Assembly (NCBI RefSeq): GCF_000244955.1 | Contig: NZ_CM001439.1 | Span: 1,826,628-1,890,627 of the forward strand | Direction: 5' to 3' | Length of the DNA: 64,000 nt | Source: Saccharomonospora marina XMU15 | Lineage (GTDB): Bacteria > Actinomycetota > Actinomycetes > Mycobacteriales > Pseudonocardiaceae | Shown: positions 37,190 through 45,390 of the stretch, piece by piece | Layout of the letters: the number at the start of each line of letters is the position of its first letter | Numbering within the stretch: the stretch's first letter is position 1 | Translations under genes and position numbers: made by a program | The notes under the pieces: generated by a model | The model's input: only the letters and a program-made list of their open reading frames with translations | What the model was told of the DNA's origin: nothing | Database searches by the model: none

Positions 37190-37558
37190 TCACCCTCGAT
37201 CACTGCCCGCGGGATGCAGCAGCGCTTCGACCTCCGCGAGCAACTCCTCACCTGTGAACGGCCGCGCGAGCCAGCCGTCGGCTCCCTCGTAGCCGTTCTC
37301 GGCGAGGTGCGGCGAGGTGAGCAGCAACATCGGCACGTCGGCCCTGTCGCGGATGCGGTCGAGCAGCGGCCGTGGGTCGGCGCCGAGCAGTTCGCAGTCC
37401 ACGACGACGAGGTCGGGCCGCTGCTCGCCTGCCAGCCGCGGACCCGACTGGCCGTCGAAGGAGAGCACGACCTCGTAGCCCGCGCGTTCGAACGTGAGCC
37501 TCAGCGCCAGCGCCGCACCGGGGTCGTTCTCCAGCGCGAGCACCCTGGTGGCCACCAC
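37190..37558 (-). CDS. Atypical response-regulator receiver domain protein
   Basis: 122-residue stand-alone receiver. Expected positions: acidic pair in ALENDPG, phospho-acceptor Asp in LVVVDCELLG, Thr in LLLTSP; the normally invariant Lys before PF is Arg (GWLARPF). It could therefore be a poorly phosphorylated or phosphorylation-independent receiver. GTG 37558 lies 11 bases after the stop of the GAF-ANTAR gene upstream, so the two are co-transcribed. The ribosome-binding site is weak. Confidence 0.72.
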   Translation of the reverse strand: MVATRVLALENDPGAALALRLTFERAGYEVVLSFDGQSGPRLAGEQRPDLVVVDCELLGADPRPLLDRIRDRADVPMLLLTSPHLAENGYEGADGWLARPFTGEELLAEVEALLHPAGSDRG

Positions 37559-37569
37559 AGGCCGCCCGC

Positions 37570-38343
37570 TCAGCTGGCGTCGCTGTAGGGGCGTGGTTGT
37601 TGCTGCCTGCCCCGTCGAGGTGCCTCGGCGGTCGCCAGGTGCCGCACCGACGGCGCGTCGTCGATCACGTCCTGCGCCACGCCCGCGAGCCTGCGCCTGG
37701 TGCGGCGGGCGAAGGAACGCATCACCTCGAACGCCGACTCCAGGTCGCTGCCGAGCCGGGTGGCCAGCACACCCTTGGCCTGCTCGATCGTCACCCTGGT
37801 GTGCAGCGCGGTCTGCAACTGCCCAGCGAGTTGCTGCGCCGAGCCCAGTGTCCGCCGGGACAGCACCGTGGCCGCGGCGGTGTCGGCCAGTGCCTGCCCG
37901 ATGGCGCGGTCGGTGTCGGCCAGTGAACCCTCGCCGTGGCGCAGCAGCAGCAGCGCACCGACGACCTGCCCGTTGCCGCACAGCGGCAGGGTGTGTGCCG
38001 AGGTGAAGCCGGTGTTGAGTGCCGAGGCGGTGAACGCGGCCCAGCGTGACTCGTGGCGCAGGTCCGCCGAGCCGGAGCACATCGCCGAGCGCAGGCTCTC
38101 CACGGCGGGGCCCTCGACGGTGTCGGCCTGCAAGGTCGTCAACTCGCGTGCGGTGTCCGCCGTGGCCGCCAGCGCCTGCACGCGTAACCGGTCGTCGGCC
38201 AGCAGCGCAGCGGCCTCGTCCACGGCCAGCAGGTCGCGGCAGCGCAGCGCGAGCGTGTGGGCGTACTCGGTCTCGTCGAGCCTCCCGATACCCGCGTCGG
38301 CGAGTGCGGCGAACGCGCTGGCCAAAGCCACCTCGCGGTGCAT
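37570..38343 (-). CDS. GAF-ANTAR RNA-binding antiterminator
   Basis: 257-residue protein. A GAF sensor (about residues 10-170) contains AAALLADDRLRVQALAAT and TLPLCGNGQVVGALLLLRHG. A C-terminal ANTAR domain reads LQTALHTRVTIEQAKGVLAT, then ESAFEVMRSFARRTRRRLAG. ANTAR proteins bind paired RNA hairpins to block termination. ATG 38343 has GGGAGG five bases upstream; the longer frame upstream is the antisense of the LCP gene. It is followed by a receiver-domain gene, a pairing often seen in actinobacterial stress regulation. Confidence 0.85.
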   Translation of the reverse strand: MHREVALASAFAALADAGIGRLDETEYAHTLALRCRDLLAVDEAAALLADDRLRVQALAATADTARELTTLQADTVEGPAVESLRSAMCSGSADLRHESRWAAFTASALNTGFTSAHTLPLCGNGQVVGALLLLRHGEGSLADTDRAIGQALADTAAATVLSRRTLGSAQQLAGQLQTALHTRVTIEQAKGVLATRLGSDLESAFEVMRSFARRTRRRLAGVAQDVIDDAPSVRHLATAEAPRRGRQQQPRPYSDAS

Positions 38344-38491
38344 GGACACCTCCCTGCGATCGTCGCGGCTCCTCTCGGTCTCCGAAAGGAGTGTCCGTCC
38401 AGCCCGCATATCGGCGTGGTGAACCGAACGCAGAACCCGTGGCGGCGTCGGTTCACCTGGTCCGGACGAAGCGCTCACTCGGCCGCGTGGC

Positions 38492-39544
38492 TCAGCGGGT
38501 GGAGTTTCCGAGCCTGCTGTCGGGGAACTGCCGCACGTAGTGTTCGAGGTTGCCTGCTGCGAGCGCGCGCCACAGTCTCGGTGCCCGCCGGGAGTCCAGG
38601 TACACCACGGACTGGCCGTCCTCCTGGCCGAGCCCGGAAACCGGCGCGGTGAGGAAGGTGATGTTGCCGGGGCGGAGGCTGCGCAGGTCGAGTGCCAGTG
38701 AGCGCAGCGCACTGTTGGTCAGCGTGTCGTCCACGCTCACCCAGTGGGTGAGGGTGTCGAGGAACCGGTATGTCCGAAGAGGATCGGACAGCATGCCGTC
38801 GGACACGGCCGATTCCAGCAGCGCCCGCAGCGCGCTCTGCTGGCGCTGCACCCGGGCCAGGTCTCCGCCTGGGAGGTTCTTGCGCTGTCTGACGTATGCC
38901 AGCGCGGCGGCGCCGTCGAGGTGGTTGGGGCCCGAGTGGAACCGGAATCCCTCCGTGGTCGCCGGGCTGGCCACGTTGACGGTGATGCCGCCGACGGCGT
39001 CGGTGAGTGCGCGGAAGCCGCTGAAGTCGATGACCGCGAAGTGGTCGATCCTGATCTTGGTGAGTGATTCGACGGTGTGCACGAGCAGCCCCGGCCCTCC
39101 CAACGAGTAGGCCGCGTTCAACTTCGTCGTGCCGTGCCCGGGAACGTCCACCCAACTGTCCCTCGGCAGCGAGACCACCCCCGCGCGGGAGCCGTCGGCG
39201 TTGACCTGGGCGAGCATCACGACATCGCTGCGCTGCGAGCCAGGGGTGAACTCGGTACCGGGCGCGGCGGCTCCCGTCGTCGGCCTGCCCGCACGGCTGT
39301 CCGTGCCGACGAGCAGGAAGGTCACCATCGGGGTCTGCGGTGGGCGCTGCTCGGGGTCCAGTTCGCTGAACACGTCGGGGAAACGCTCGACCTGACCCGC
39401 GAGCCGGTCGGACAGCATCACGAGGGCACCGCCCGCCAGGCCCGCGAACGCGAGGGCGATCAGCGTCAGCGTGAGCAGTAGCTTGCCCGCGCGTCGCAGC
39501 GGCGAGCGTCGCTGAGTCGGCTCCTGCTCGCCGTGTTCGTCCAC
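38492..39544 (-). CDS. LytR-CpsA-Psr (LCP) family cell-wall glycopolymer ligase
   Basis: 350-residue type II membrane protein with a basic cytoplasmic tail and one membrane helix (about residues 22-46), then an LCP domain: LLVGTDSRAG, QRSDVVMLAQV, VVSLPRDSWVDVPGHGTTKL, NAAYSLGGPGLLV and YVRQRKNLPGGDLARVQRQ. The arginines and aspartates of the pyrophosphate site are present. LCP enzymes attach polymers such as arabinogalactan or teichoic acid to peptidoglycan. GTG 39544 is preferred over TTG 39547 by spacing to GGGAGAG. Confidence 0.9.
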   Translation of the reverse strand: MDEHGEQEPTQRRSPLRRAGKLLLTLTLIALAFAGLAGGALVMLSDRLAGQVERFPDVFSELDPEQRPPQTPMVTFLLVGTDSRAGRPTTGAAAPGTEFTPGSQRSDVVMLAQVNADGSRAGVVSLPRDSWVDVPGHGTTKLNAAYSLGGPGLLVHTVESLTKIRIDHFAVIDFSGFRALTDAVGGITVNVASPATTEGFRFHSGPNHLDGAAALAYVRQRKNLPGGDLARVQRQQSALRALLESAVSDGMLSDPLRTYRFLDTLTHWVSVDDTLTNSALRSLALDLRSLRPGNITFLTAPVSGLGQEDGQSVVYLDSRRAPRLWRALAAGNLEHYVRQFPDSRLGNSTR

Positions 39545-39754
39545 CAACGACTCTCCCTCGGCGAATGTGGGTCGTCGTTGTCGAACACTCGCAGCGGCGA
39601 AGCGGTGGGCGCCTCATCCGTCGCGGGTGAATGCGCAACCCGCGTCGCGGCGCCGCGGGCAACCCGGTTCGGGGTCACTCGTCCGATAGATCTTGCGACA
39701 CGGCGCGTGGAATGGCGGTCGTGGCACCCCCGTGGTTCTCGTAACCTGGCTGTG

Positions 39755-42364
39755 ATGTCGGTGGAAATCAGTCAGTCGAGCCCGGCGCTCGCCTCGAAGT
39801 TCGTCTGCCCTGCCGCGCCGAGCGGGCAGGTGCGCAGGCAGCGGCTGGAGCGCCTGCTCGACGCGGCGTCACCGGTCACAGTGGTGTGTGCCCCGCCCGG
39901 CTTCGGCAAGACGACACTGCTGGCCGAGTGGGCCCGGCAGCGCGCGGGGGAGGTCGCCTGGATCACCGTGGACGCGGGCGACAACCACCCGGGTGCGCTG
40001 CGCCGTGCGGTGCTCGCGGCACTGGGCGTGGACGAACAACACGGCCGCGGCGGCGGACTGCCCGGCGCGGCCGGGGGGCTGGTGCCGTGGCCGAGGGCTC
40101 CGCGCGGGATCACCGAGGAAGCCGGCGAGTTCACCGGGCACACCAGGCCGTTTCTCGTGCTCGACGACGCGCACCTACTGTCCGAACCAGACGCCTGGCG
40201 AGAGCTGGAGTCGCTGCTGCTCGCGGTGCCCGGCGGGCCGAGGCTGCTGCTGAGCACCCGGCGGCGGCCACCGTTGCCGCTGCACCGCCTTCGGGTGGCG
40301 GGCAGCCTGGCCGAACTCGGCCACCGCGAGTTGGCACTGTCCGAAAGCGAGGCCGCCGCCGTGCTCGCCGAGCACGACGTGCGCCTGACCGAGGCGGACC
40401 TGGCTCGCCTGCTGCGCCGCACCGAGGGCTGGCCCGCCGCGGTGCGCATGGCCGCGCTGGCGCTGGCGGACTCTCCCCGGCACGCCACCACGATCGACGG
40501 ACTCGCGGAGTACGACCGCGCGGTGGCCGACTACCTGGCGCAGGAGGTGCTCGTCGAGTTGCCCGCCGAGCAACTCGACGTGCTGTTGCGCACGAGCGTG
40601 TGTGAGCGGTTCACGGTCGAGCTGGCAGGGCGGCTCGCGGATCGCGACGACGCGGGCGCGCTGCTGGACCGCGTCGAGCAGGCCACCCAGCTGCTCACCC
40701 GCGGCGACAGCGTGGGCGGCTGGCTGCGCTGCCACCCGCTGTTGCGCGGCCACCTTCGCACCACGCTTCGCTCGCGCTCCATCGCCTGCGTCGCCGCGCT
40801 GCACCGGGCCGCGGCGACCTGGTTCGCCGAACACGGCGAACCGCTCACGGCGATGCGGCACGCCGCCGAGTCCGCCGACGAGGAGCTCTTGGCGGACCTG
40901 GTGGTGCGGCACGGACCCACACTGCTGCTGCAGGGCGGCGGCGTCGCGTTACGGCAGCGGGCAGCCGTGTTGCCGCAACCGGTGACACGGCGGCCCGACG
41001 TCGATCTGGTGCTCACCATGGCCGACCTGGCAGGCGGTGACCGCCAAGGCGCGCAAGCGCGGCTGGCGAGGCTGGCCGAAGGAGAGGCGTTGGGCCGGGA
41101 CCGTCAGACCTACGCGCTCGCGCTGGTGGCGCTGGCCCACCACTGCAGGCTGACGGGCAGGCTCACCTCGCACGTCGAGGCGCTGGACAGCCAGCTCGAC
41201 CACATCGCCTCCCCGGATCTGCGCACGCTCGCGCTGGTCAACCGCGGCACCGCGCGGCTGTGGTTCGGTTGTCATCGGCGCGCGGCCGACGACCTGGAGC
41301 ACACGCTGCGGCAGGCCCGCGAGCGCGGCTACCACCAGTTGGAACTGCACTGCCTGGCCCACCTCGCCGCTGCCGCCGCCGCGGCGGGTGACTACCCGGC
41401 CGTGCGTGGTTGGGCGGGGCAGGCGTGCCGGTTGGCCTGCGCCCACGAACTCACCGGTACCGCGGCGGGCTGCCTCGGCCACGCGATGGCCGCCTGGGGT
41501 GCACACCAGGAACTCGACGACGAATCCGCGCGAGCGCACGCGGAGTCCGCTGCCCGCCTCACCGGCCGAGGGCACGACCGCATGCTCGCCCTCACCGTTC
41601 GGTCGATCGTCTCGATCGTGGCCGCCACCGCCGACCCGCAACCCGCATTGGCCGGTCTGCGTGCCTGCTGGAACGCTGTCGAGCCGACCGAGACGCCGCA
41701 GCGGACACTGCTGGCGCGCGCGGCGACGGCCGAGCACCGGATGGCGCTGCGGTTGGGCAGGCCGGACTGGGCGGCGGACGCGCAGCGGCGGGCCACCGCC
41801 CACCTGGGTGATGTGGGGGAGATCGCGCTGATGCGTGCCAGGACACACGCGCACCACGGTCGGATCACCGCGGCGCGCTCTCACGTCGACCGGCTGCTGC
41901 CGGAGGAAACCTTCCTGCTGCTGGACAGCCGCATCGAAGCTCACCTACTTGCCGCCTCGCTGGCCGACAGGGCAGGCGATACCCACCTGGCACGGCAACG
42001 ACTGTCCTCGGCTCTGGAACTGGCTGCCCCTTCGCGGGCGTTGCGGCCGTTTCACGAGGCCGGTTCCCGCGTGCGCGACCTGCTCGCGGCGCAGGCAGGC
42101 CGCTTCGGCATGCTGGAGCCGTTCGTCGGCGAGGTGCTTTCGGGGCTGACCCCGGCCAGGCAGGAGGTCGCGGCCGAGCTCACGCCCAGGGAGCTGGCGC
42201 TACTGACGGAGTTGCCGTCGATGGGCACCGTGGAAGAGATCGCCGCGAACCTGTACGTGTCGGCCAACACGGTCAAGACGCACCTGCGCAACATCTACCG
42301 CAAGCTCGGCGTCACCACGCGCAGGCAGGCGGTGCAGGTCGCGCGGCGAACCGGCCTGCTGTGA
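39755..42364 (+). CDS. Large ATP-binding LuxR-family (LAL/MalT-like) regulator
   Basis: 869-residue signal-transduction ATPase. Walker A is APPGFGKTT (residues ~46-54) and the Walker B region is FLVLDDAHLL, followed by a winged helix and a long alpha-helical TPR-like sensor region (GDRQGAQARLARLAEGEALG, DYPAVRGWAGQACRLA). The C-terminal LuxR HTH reads LTPRELALLTELPSMGTVEE, then VSANTVKTHLRNIYRKLGV. ATG 39755 is chosen at the family N-terminus (ALASKFVCPAAPSGQVRRQR); the frame upstream overlaps the divergent LCP gene. Target genes are unknown. Confidence 0.88.
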   Translation: MSVEISQSSPALASKFVCPAAPSGQVRRQRLERLLDAASPVTVVCAPPGFGKTTLLAEWARQRAGEVAWITVDAGDNHPGALRRAVLAALGVDEQHGRGGGLPGAAGGLVPWPRAPRGITEEAGEFTGHTRPFLVLDDAHLLSEPDAWRELESLLLAVPGGPRLLLSTRRRPPLPLHRLRVAGSLAELGHRELALSESEAAAVLAEHDVRLTEADLARLLRRTEGWPAAVRMAALALADSPRHATTIDGLAEYDRAVADYLAQEVLVELPAEQLDVLLRTSVCERFTVELAGRLADRDDAGALLDRVEQATQLLTRGDSVGGWLRCHPLLRGHLRTTLRSRSIACVAALHRAAATWFAEHGEPLTAMRHAAESADEELLADLVVRHGPTLLLQGGGVALRQRAAVLPQPVTRRPDVDLVLTMADLAGGDRQGAQARLARLAEGEALGRDRQTYALALVALAHHCRLTGRLTSHVEALDSQLDHIASPDLRTLALVNRGTARLWFGCHRRAADDLEHTLRQARERGYHQLELHCLAHLAAAAAAAGDYPAVRGWAGQACRLACAHELTGTAAGCLGHAMAAWGAHQELDDESARAHAESAARLTGRGHDRMLALTVRSIVSIVAATADPQPALAGLRACWNAVEPTETPQRTLLARAATAEHRMALRLGRPDWAADAQRRATAHLGDVGEIALMRARTHAHHGRITAARSHVDRLLPEETFLLLDSRIEAHLLAASLADRAGDTHLARQRLSSALELAAPSRALRPFHEAGSRVRDLLAAQAGRFGMLEPFVGEVLSGLTPARQEVAAELTPRELALLTELPSMGTVEEIAANLYVSANTVKTHLRNIYRKLGVTTRRQAVQVARRTGLL

Positions 42365-42374
42365 GGCGGCCGGT

Positions 42375-43031
42375 TCACCCCGGCAACGCCTCGATCACCT
42401 CGCTCAACATGGCCTGCTCGTGCTCGGACAGCCGCTTTTCGGCATGCAGCATCCTGGCGTGGGTGGCCAGCCGCTCGGCGTCGTCGTCACCTCCCAGGTC
42501 GCCGAGGTAGGCGGGCAGCAGCAGGCACAGTGAACGCAGATCCCGGCGGGCGCAGAAGCCGTCGAGCAGCTTCTCCAGCAACACGGCGATTCTGGGGTGA
42601 TTCGCCCTGGCAGGTGGTCCGGTGTCGCGAAGCCCCTCCGCGACGCTGTAACGCAGCCAGTCGCGGTAGGGCCCTTGCGGCACGGCGGCGAGGTGGTCGG
42701 CGGCGAGTTCGAAGTGGCGCCGCGCGGCCGGTGTGTTCGCGAGCGCGCGGTGCGAGCGGGCGATGTTGGCGTGCAGCGAGCAGTAGAAGCCCGCGACCCG
42801 CTCGTCACCGACCTTGTCCGCGTGTCGCAGGCACGTCTCGTTCCAGCGCAGGGTGGCCTCGGGGCCGTCCTGGTGGCGTGCGAGGTAGTGCGCGGCGACG
42901 CACGCTTCGTAGTCGTCGCCCGCGAGCTGCCAGGCCTGCTCGAACAGTGCACGCGCTTCGGCGTCGAGCCCTCGCGCCTCGGCGGCCATACCTTGTGCGC
43001 ACAACCGCACTACCGGGTTGCTGGTGTCCAC
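42375..43031 (-). CDS. TPR-like helical protein of unknown function
   Basis: 218-residue all-alpha protein with TPR-like repeats, such as AAEARGLDAEARALFEQAWQ, HYLARHQDGPEATLRWNETC and ANIARSHRALANTPAARRHF. No catalytic motif is seen. GTG 43031 follows AAGGAG and lies 10 bases after the stop of the MerR-clamp fusion gene, so both are in one transcript. A helical scaffold or a partner of that regulator is possible; this is inference. Confidence 0.72.
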   Translation of the reverse strand: MDTSNPVVRLCAQGMAAEARGLDAEARALFEQAWQLAGDDYEACVAAHYLARHQDGPEATLRWNETCLRHADKVGDERVAGFYCSLHANIARSHRALANTPAARRHFELAADHLAAVPQGPYRDWLRYSVAEGLRDTGPPARANHPRIAVLLEKLLDGFCARRDLRSLCLLLPAYLGDLGGDDDAERLATHARMLHAEKRLSEHEQAMLSEVIEALPG

Positions 43032-43041
43032 CGGGTCTCCT

Positions 43042-44076
43042 TCAACGCCGCGGGTCGGCGACCGGCATGACGAGCGTGCTGAAGCTGCCCTGGTCGGCCG
43101 AGCGGACCAGCACCGGCCGGTCGGCGGCGTCGATCTCCAGCAGCACGTCTGGGCCCACACTGGCCTCGACCGCGGGTCCGAGCACCATGGGGTCGAACGC
43201 GATGCGCAGCCCCTCGGGGCATACGGCGGGCAGCGCCGTGGTGCCGATGACCAGTTCGTCGTCGGTACTGCCGCCGTCGCCACGGCGCAGCACCGCGGGT
43301 GCGTCGGCTTTGTCCAACGCCTCGCGCAGGGCTCGCCGGTCGACGAGCACGCGCTGCTTGGGAGCAGCGAGGGCGGCGAGCATCTCGCGGTAGGCCGGGA
43401 ACTCGCCGGTTCCCGCGGGCAGCGGGTAGCGCGAACCCTGCGCGCAGAGTTCGAGGTTGCCTTCCTCGACGGCCAGCTGTACCTCGCTCTCCCGCGCGGC
43501 CCAGGCCGCTGCCTCCAACAGCGCAGGGACCGGTACCAGCACCCTGGCAGGCGGCCCCTCGACCCAGCCGCACGCGAGTTCGCGGACGGCGAGGCGGTAA
43601 CGGTCGGTGGCGACCAACCGCACCTCGGTGTCGGTGACCTCGAACAGCACACACCTCAGCGGTGCGGGTTCGGGGTCGCGGGCCGCCGACGGCGCCACCT
43701 GACGCACGGCGCCCGCCAGTTCGGCGCCGTCCACCGTGACCTGCGTACGACCTTCGGACAGGTAGGAGCTCACCACCTCCTGCAGTGCGGCCCGCGCGGC
43801 CTCGGATTCCTCCCGCAGCCTGCGCGCGTGCCCACGCAATACCTCACGGGCGACGTCGCCGGGCCCGTCGAGCACGGCGGCCACGTCGGCGAGGCGCAGC
43901 CCGGCGGCCCTGAGCTTGCGGACCAGCACCGCGCGGTCCTGCTGCGTGGGTTCGTAGTAGCGGTACCCGGTGACCGGGTCCACGTGCGCGGGAGGCAGCA
44001 GCCCGCAGTCGTCGTAGAAGCGCAGCGCGCTGGGTGTGAGTCCCACACTGCGCGCGAAGGCGCCGATGTTGTGCAT
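43042..44076 (-). CDS. MerR regulator fused to two DNA-polymerase-clamp (DnaN) domains
   Basis: 344-residue fusion. Residues 1-70 are a MerR winged HTH (IGAFARSVGLTPSALRFYDD, then GYRYYEPTQQDRAVLVRKLR). Residues ~75-108 are the usual coiled-coil dimerisation helix. Residues ~113-235 resemble beta-clamp domain 2 (VDGAELAGAVRQVAPSA, VRLVATDRYRLAVREL). Residues ~240-344 resemble domain 3 (VLVDRRALREALDKAD, then PVLVRSADQGSF and the final TLVMPVADP). Clamp domain 1 is absent and replaced by the HTH. The clamp fold presumably serves as ligand- or protein-binding effector domain. ATG 44076 has no ribosome-binding site, and a promoter placed to start transcription at the ATG suggests a leaderless mRNA. 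Confidence 0.82.
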   Translation of the reverse strand: MHNIGAFARSVGLTPSALRFYDDCGLLPPAHVDPVTGYRYYEPTQQDRAVLVRKLRAAGLRLADVAAVLDGPGDVAREVLRGHARRLREESEAARAALQEVVSSYLSEGRTQVTVDGAELAGAVRQVAPSAARDPEPAPLRCVLFEVTDTEVRLVATDRYRLAVRELACGWVEGPPARVLVPVPALLEAAAWAARESEVQLAVEEGNLELCAQGSRYPLPAGTGEFPAYREMLAALAAPKQRVLVDRRALREALDKADAPAVLRRGDGGSTDDELVIGTTALPAVCPEGLRIAFDPMVLGPAVEASVGPDVLLEIDAADRPVLVRSADQGSFSTLVMPVADPRR

Positions 44077-44114
44077 GCGAACGATTCTGGGCCTTCGACC
44101 GAGTTGAAGGTCAA
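44076..44114 (-). promoter_or_regulatory. MerR-type promoter with 19-bp spacer and operator
   Basis: On the minus strand, TTGACC (44114-44109) and CAGAAT (44089-44084) are separated by 19 bases, the overlong spacing that MerR proteins correct by bending. The spacer holds the inverted repeat CCTTCAAC-TCG-GTCGAAGG (7 of 8 paired). Seven bases after the -10 comes the ATG of the MerR-clamp gene, so transcription would begin at or next to the start codon. Confidence 0.65.
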
Positions 44115-44178
44115 CGGCGAGGTGTCCGCGTAGGATGCCGCGAGCACGGCGGCTGTGACGGCGAACAGGGAGGCATCG

Positions 44179-45342
44179 GTGCCCGATCGGTTCGGCTACT
44201 ACCAGAACGAGCTCTACCTGCAGGGCTACGGCGGCACGAAACCACCGTTTTCCACCGACGCCACGAAGCTGGAGGACTCGGCGGCCGAGGTGCTGGACCC
44301 GGAAGCGTTCTCCTACGTCGCGGGCGGCGCGGGTTCGGGCGCCACGATGCGCGCCAACCGCGAGGCGTTCGACCGCTGGAAGCTCGTCCCCCGCATGCTG
44401 ACCGATGCCACCGAACGTGAGCTCGACACCACGGTGCTCGGCACTGCGATGCCCGCTCCCGTGCTGCTGGCCCCCGTTGGCGTGCAGTCGATCGTGCACC
44501 CCGAGGCCGAGTCCGCGACCGCGCGGGCCGCCTCGGCTCTCGGCGTACCGATGGTCATGTCCACGGCCTCCTCCACCAGCATCGAGGACGTCGCGCAGGC
44601 CAGTGGTGAAGGGCCGAGGTGGTTCCAGCTGTACTGGCCCGGCGATCCGGACGTGTGCGGCAGCATCCTCGCCCGCGCCCGCGCGGCCGGGTTCTCCACG
44701 CTCGTGGTCACACTCGACACCTGGACCCTGGGATGGCGGCCGTGCGACCTCGACGCGGGCTACCTGCCGTTCCTGCGTGGCCTCGGTATGGCGGTGGCGT
44801 TCTCCGACCCGGCGTTTCGGCAACTGCTTGACAAGCCGCCCGAGCAGGACACGCCGACGGCGGTGCTGCGCTGGATCTCCATGATCACCGGGACCGACCG
44901 GCACTGGTCGGCGCTGCCGTTCCTGCGCGAGCACTGGGACGGGCCCATCGTGTTGAAGGGCATCCAGCACGTCGACGACGCCAGGCGGGCCGTGGACGCG
45001 GGTATGGACGGCATCGTGGTGTCCAACCACGGCGGGCGGCAGGTGGACGGTGCGGCCGCGTCGCTGGAGGTGCTGCCCGAGATCGCCACGGCGGTCGGTG
45101 ACCGCATCGAGGTGCTGTTCGACTCCGGGGTACGTACCGGAGCCGATGTGTTGAAGGCACTCGCATTGGGCGCCAAGGCGGTGCTGTTGGGCAGGCCGTA
45201 CGTCTACGGGCTCGCGCTCGGCGGTGAGGACGGGGTGCGGCACGTGCTGCGTAGCGTGCTGGCCGACCTGGACCTGACGATGGCGCTGTCGGGACATCGC
45301 AGCCCGGCCGACCTCACCGCCGCCGCGCTGCGCAGGGCATGA
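44179..45342 (+). CDS. FMN-dependent alpha-hydroxy acid oxidase (lactate 2-monooxygenase type)
   Basis: 387-residue TIM-barrel flavoenzyme. FMN/active-site elements are APVGVQSIVHPE, MSTASSTSIED, LYWPGDPDV, LVVTLDTWTLGWRPCDL, VLKGIQHVDDARRAVDAG and the catalytic His in VVSNHGGRQVDGA. The insert GYLPFLRGLGMAVAFSDPAF resembles lactate 2-monooxygenase, which yields acetate and CO2. GTG 44179 is chosen for AGGGAGG five bases upstream; GTG 44155 adds eight residues without support. It is divergent from the MerR-clamp gene, whose operator lies 65 bases upstream of this start, so it may be a target. Confidence 0.88.
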   Translation: MPDRFGYYQNELYLQGYGGTKPPFSTDATKLEDSAAEVLDPEAFSYVAGGAGSGATMRANREAFDRWKLVPRMLTDATERELDTTVLGTAMPAPVLLAPVGVQSIVHPEAESATARAASALGVPMVMSTASSTSIEDVAQASGEGPRWFQLYWPGDPDVCGSILARARAAGFSTLVVTLDTWTLGWRPCDLDAGYLPFLRGLGMAVAFSDPAFRQLLDKPPEQDTPTAVLRWISMITGTDRHWSALPFLREHWDGPIVLKGIQHVDDARRAVDAGMDGIVVSNHGGRQVDGAAASLEVLPEIATAVGDRIEVLFDSGVRTGADVLKALALGAKAVLLGRPYVYGLALGGEDGVRHVLRSVLADLDLTMALSGHRSPADLTAAALRRA

Positions 45343-45390
45343 CGGCGCGAGCACGGGCCTGCCGCCCGCCCGGTTAAGCTGGAGGGCGGT

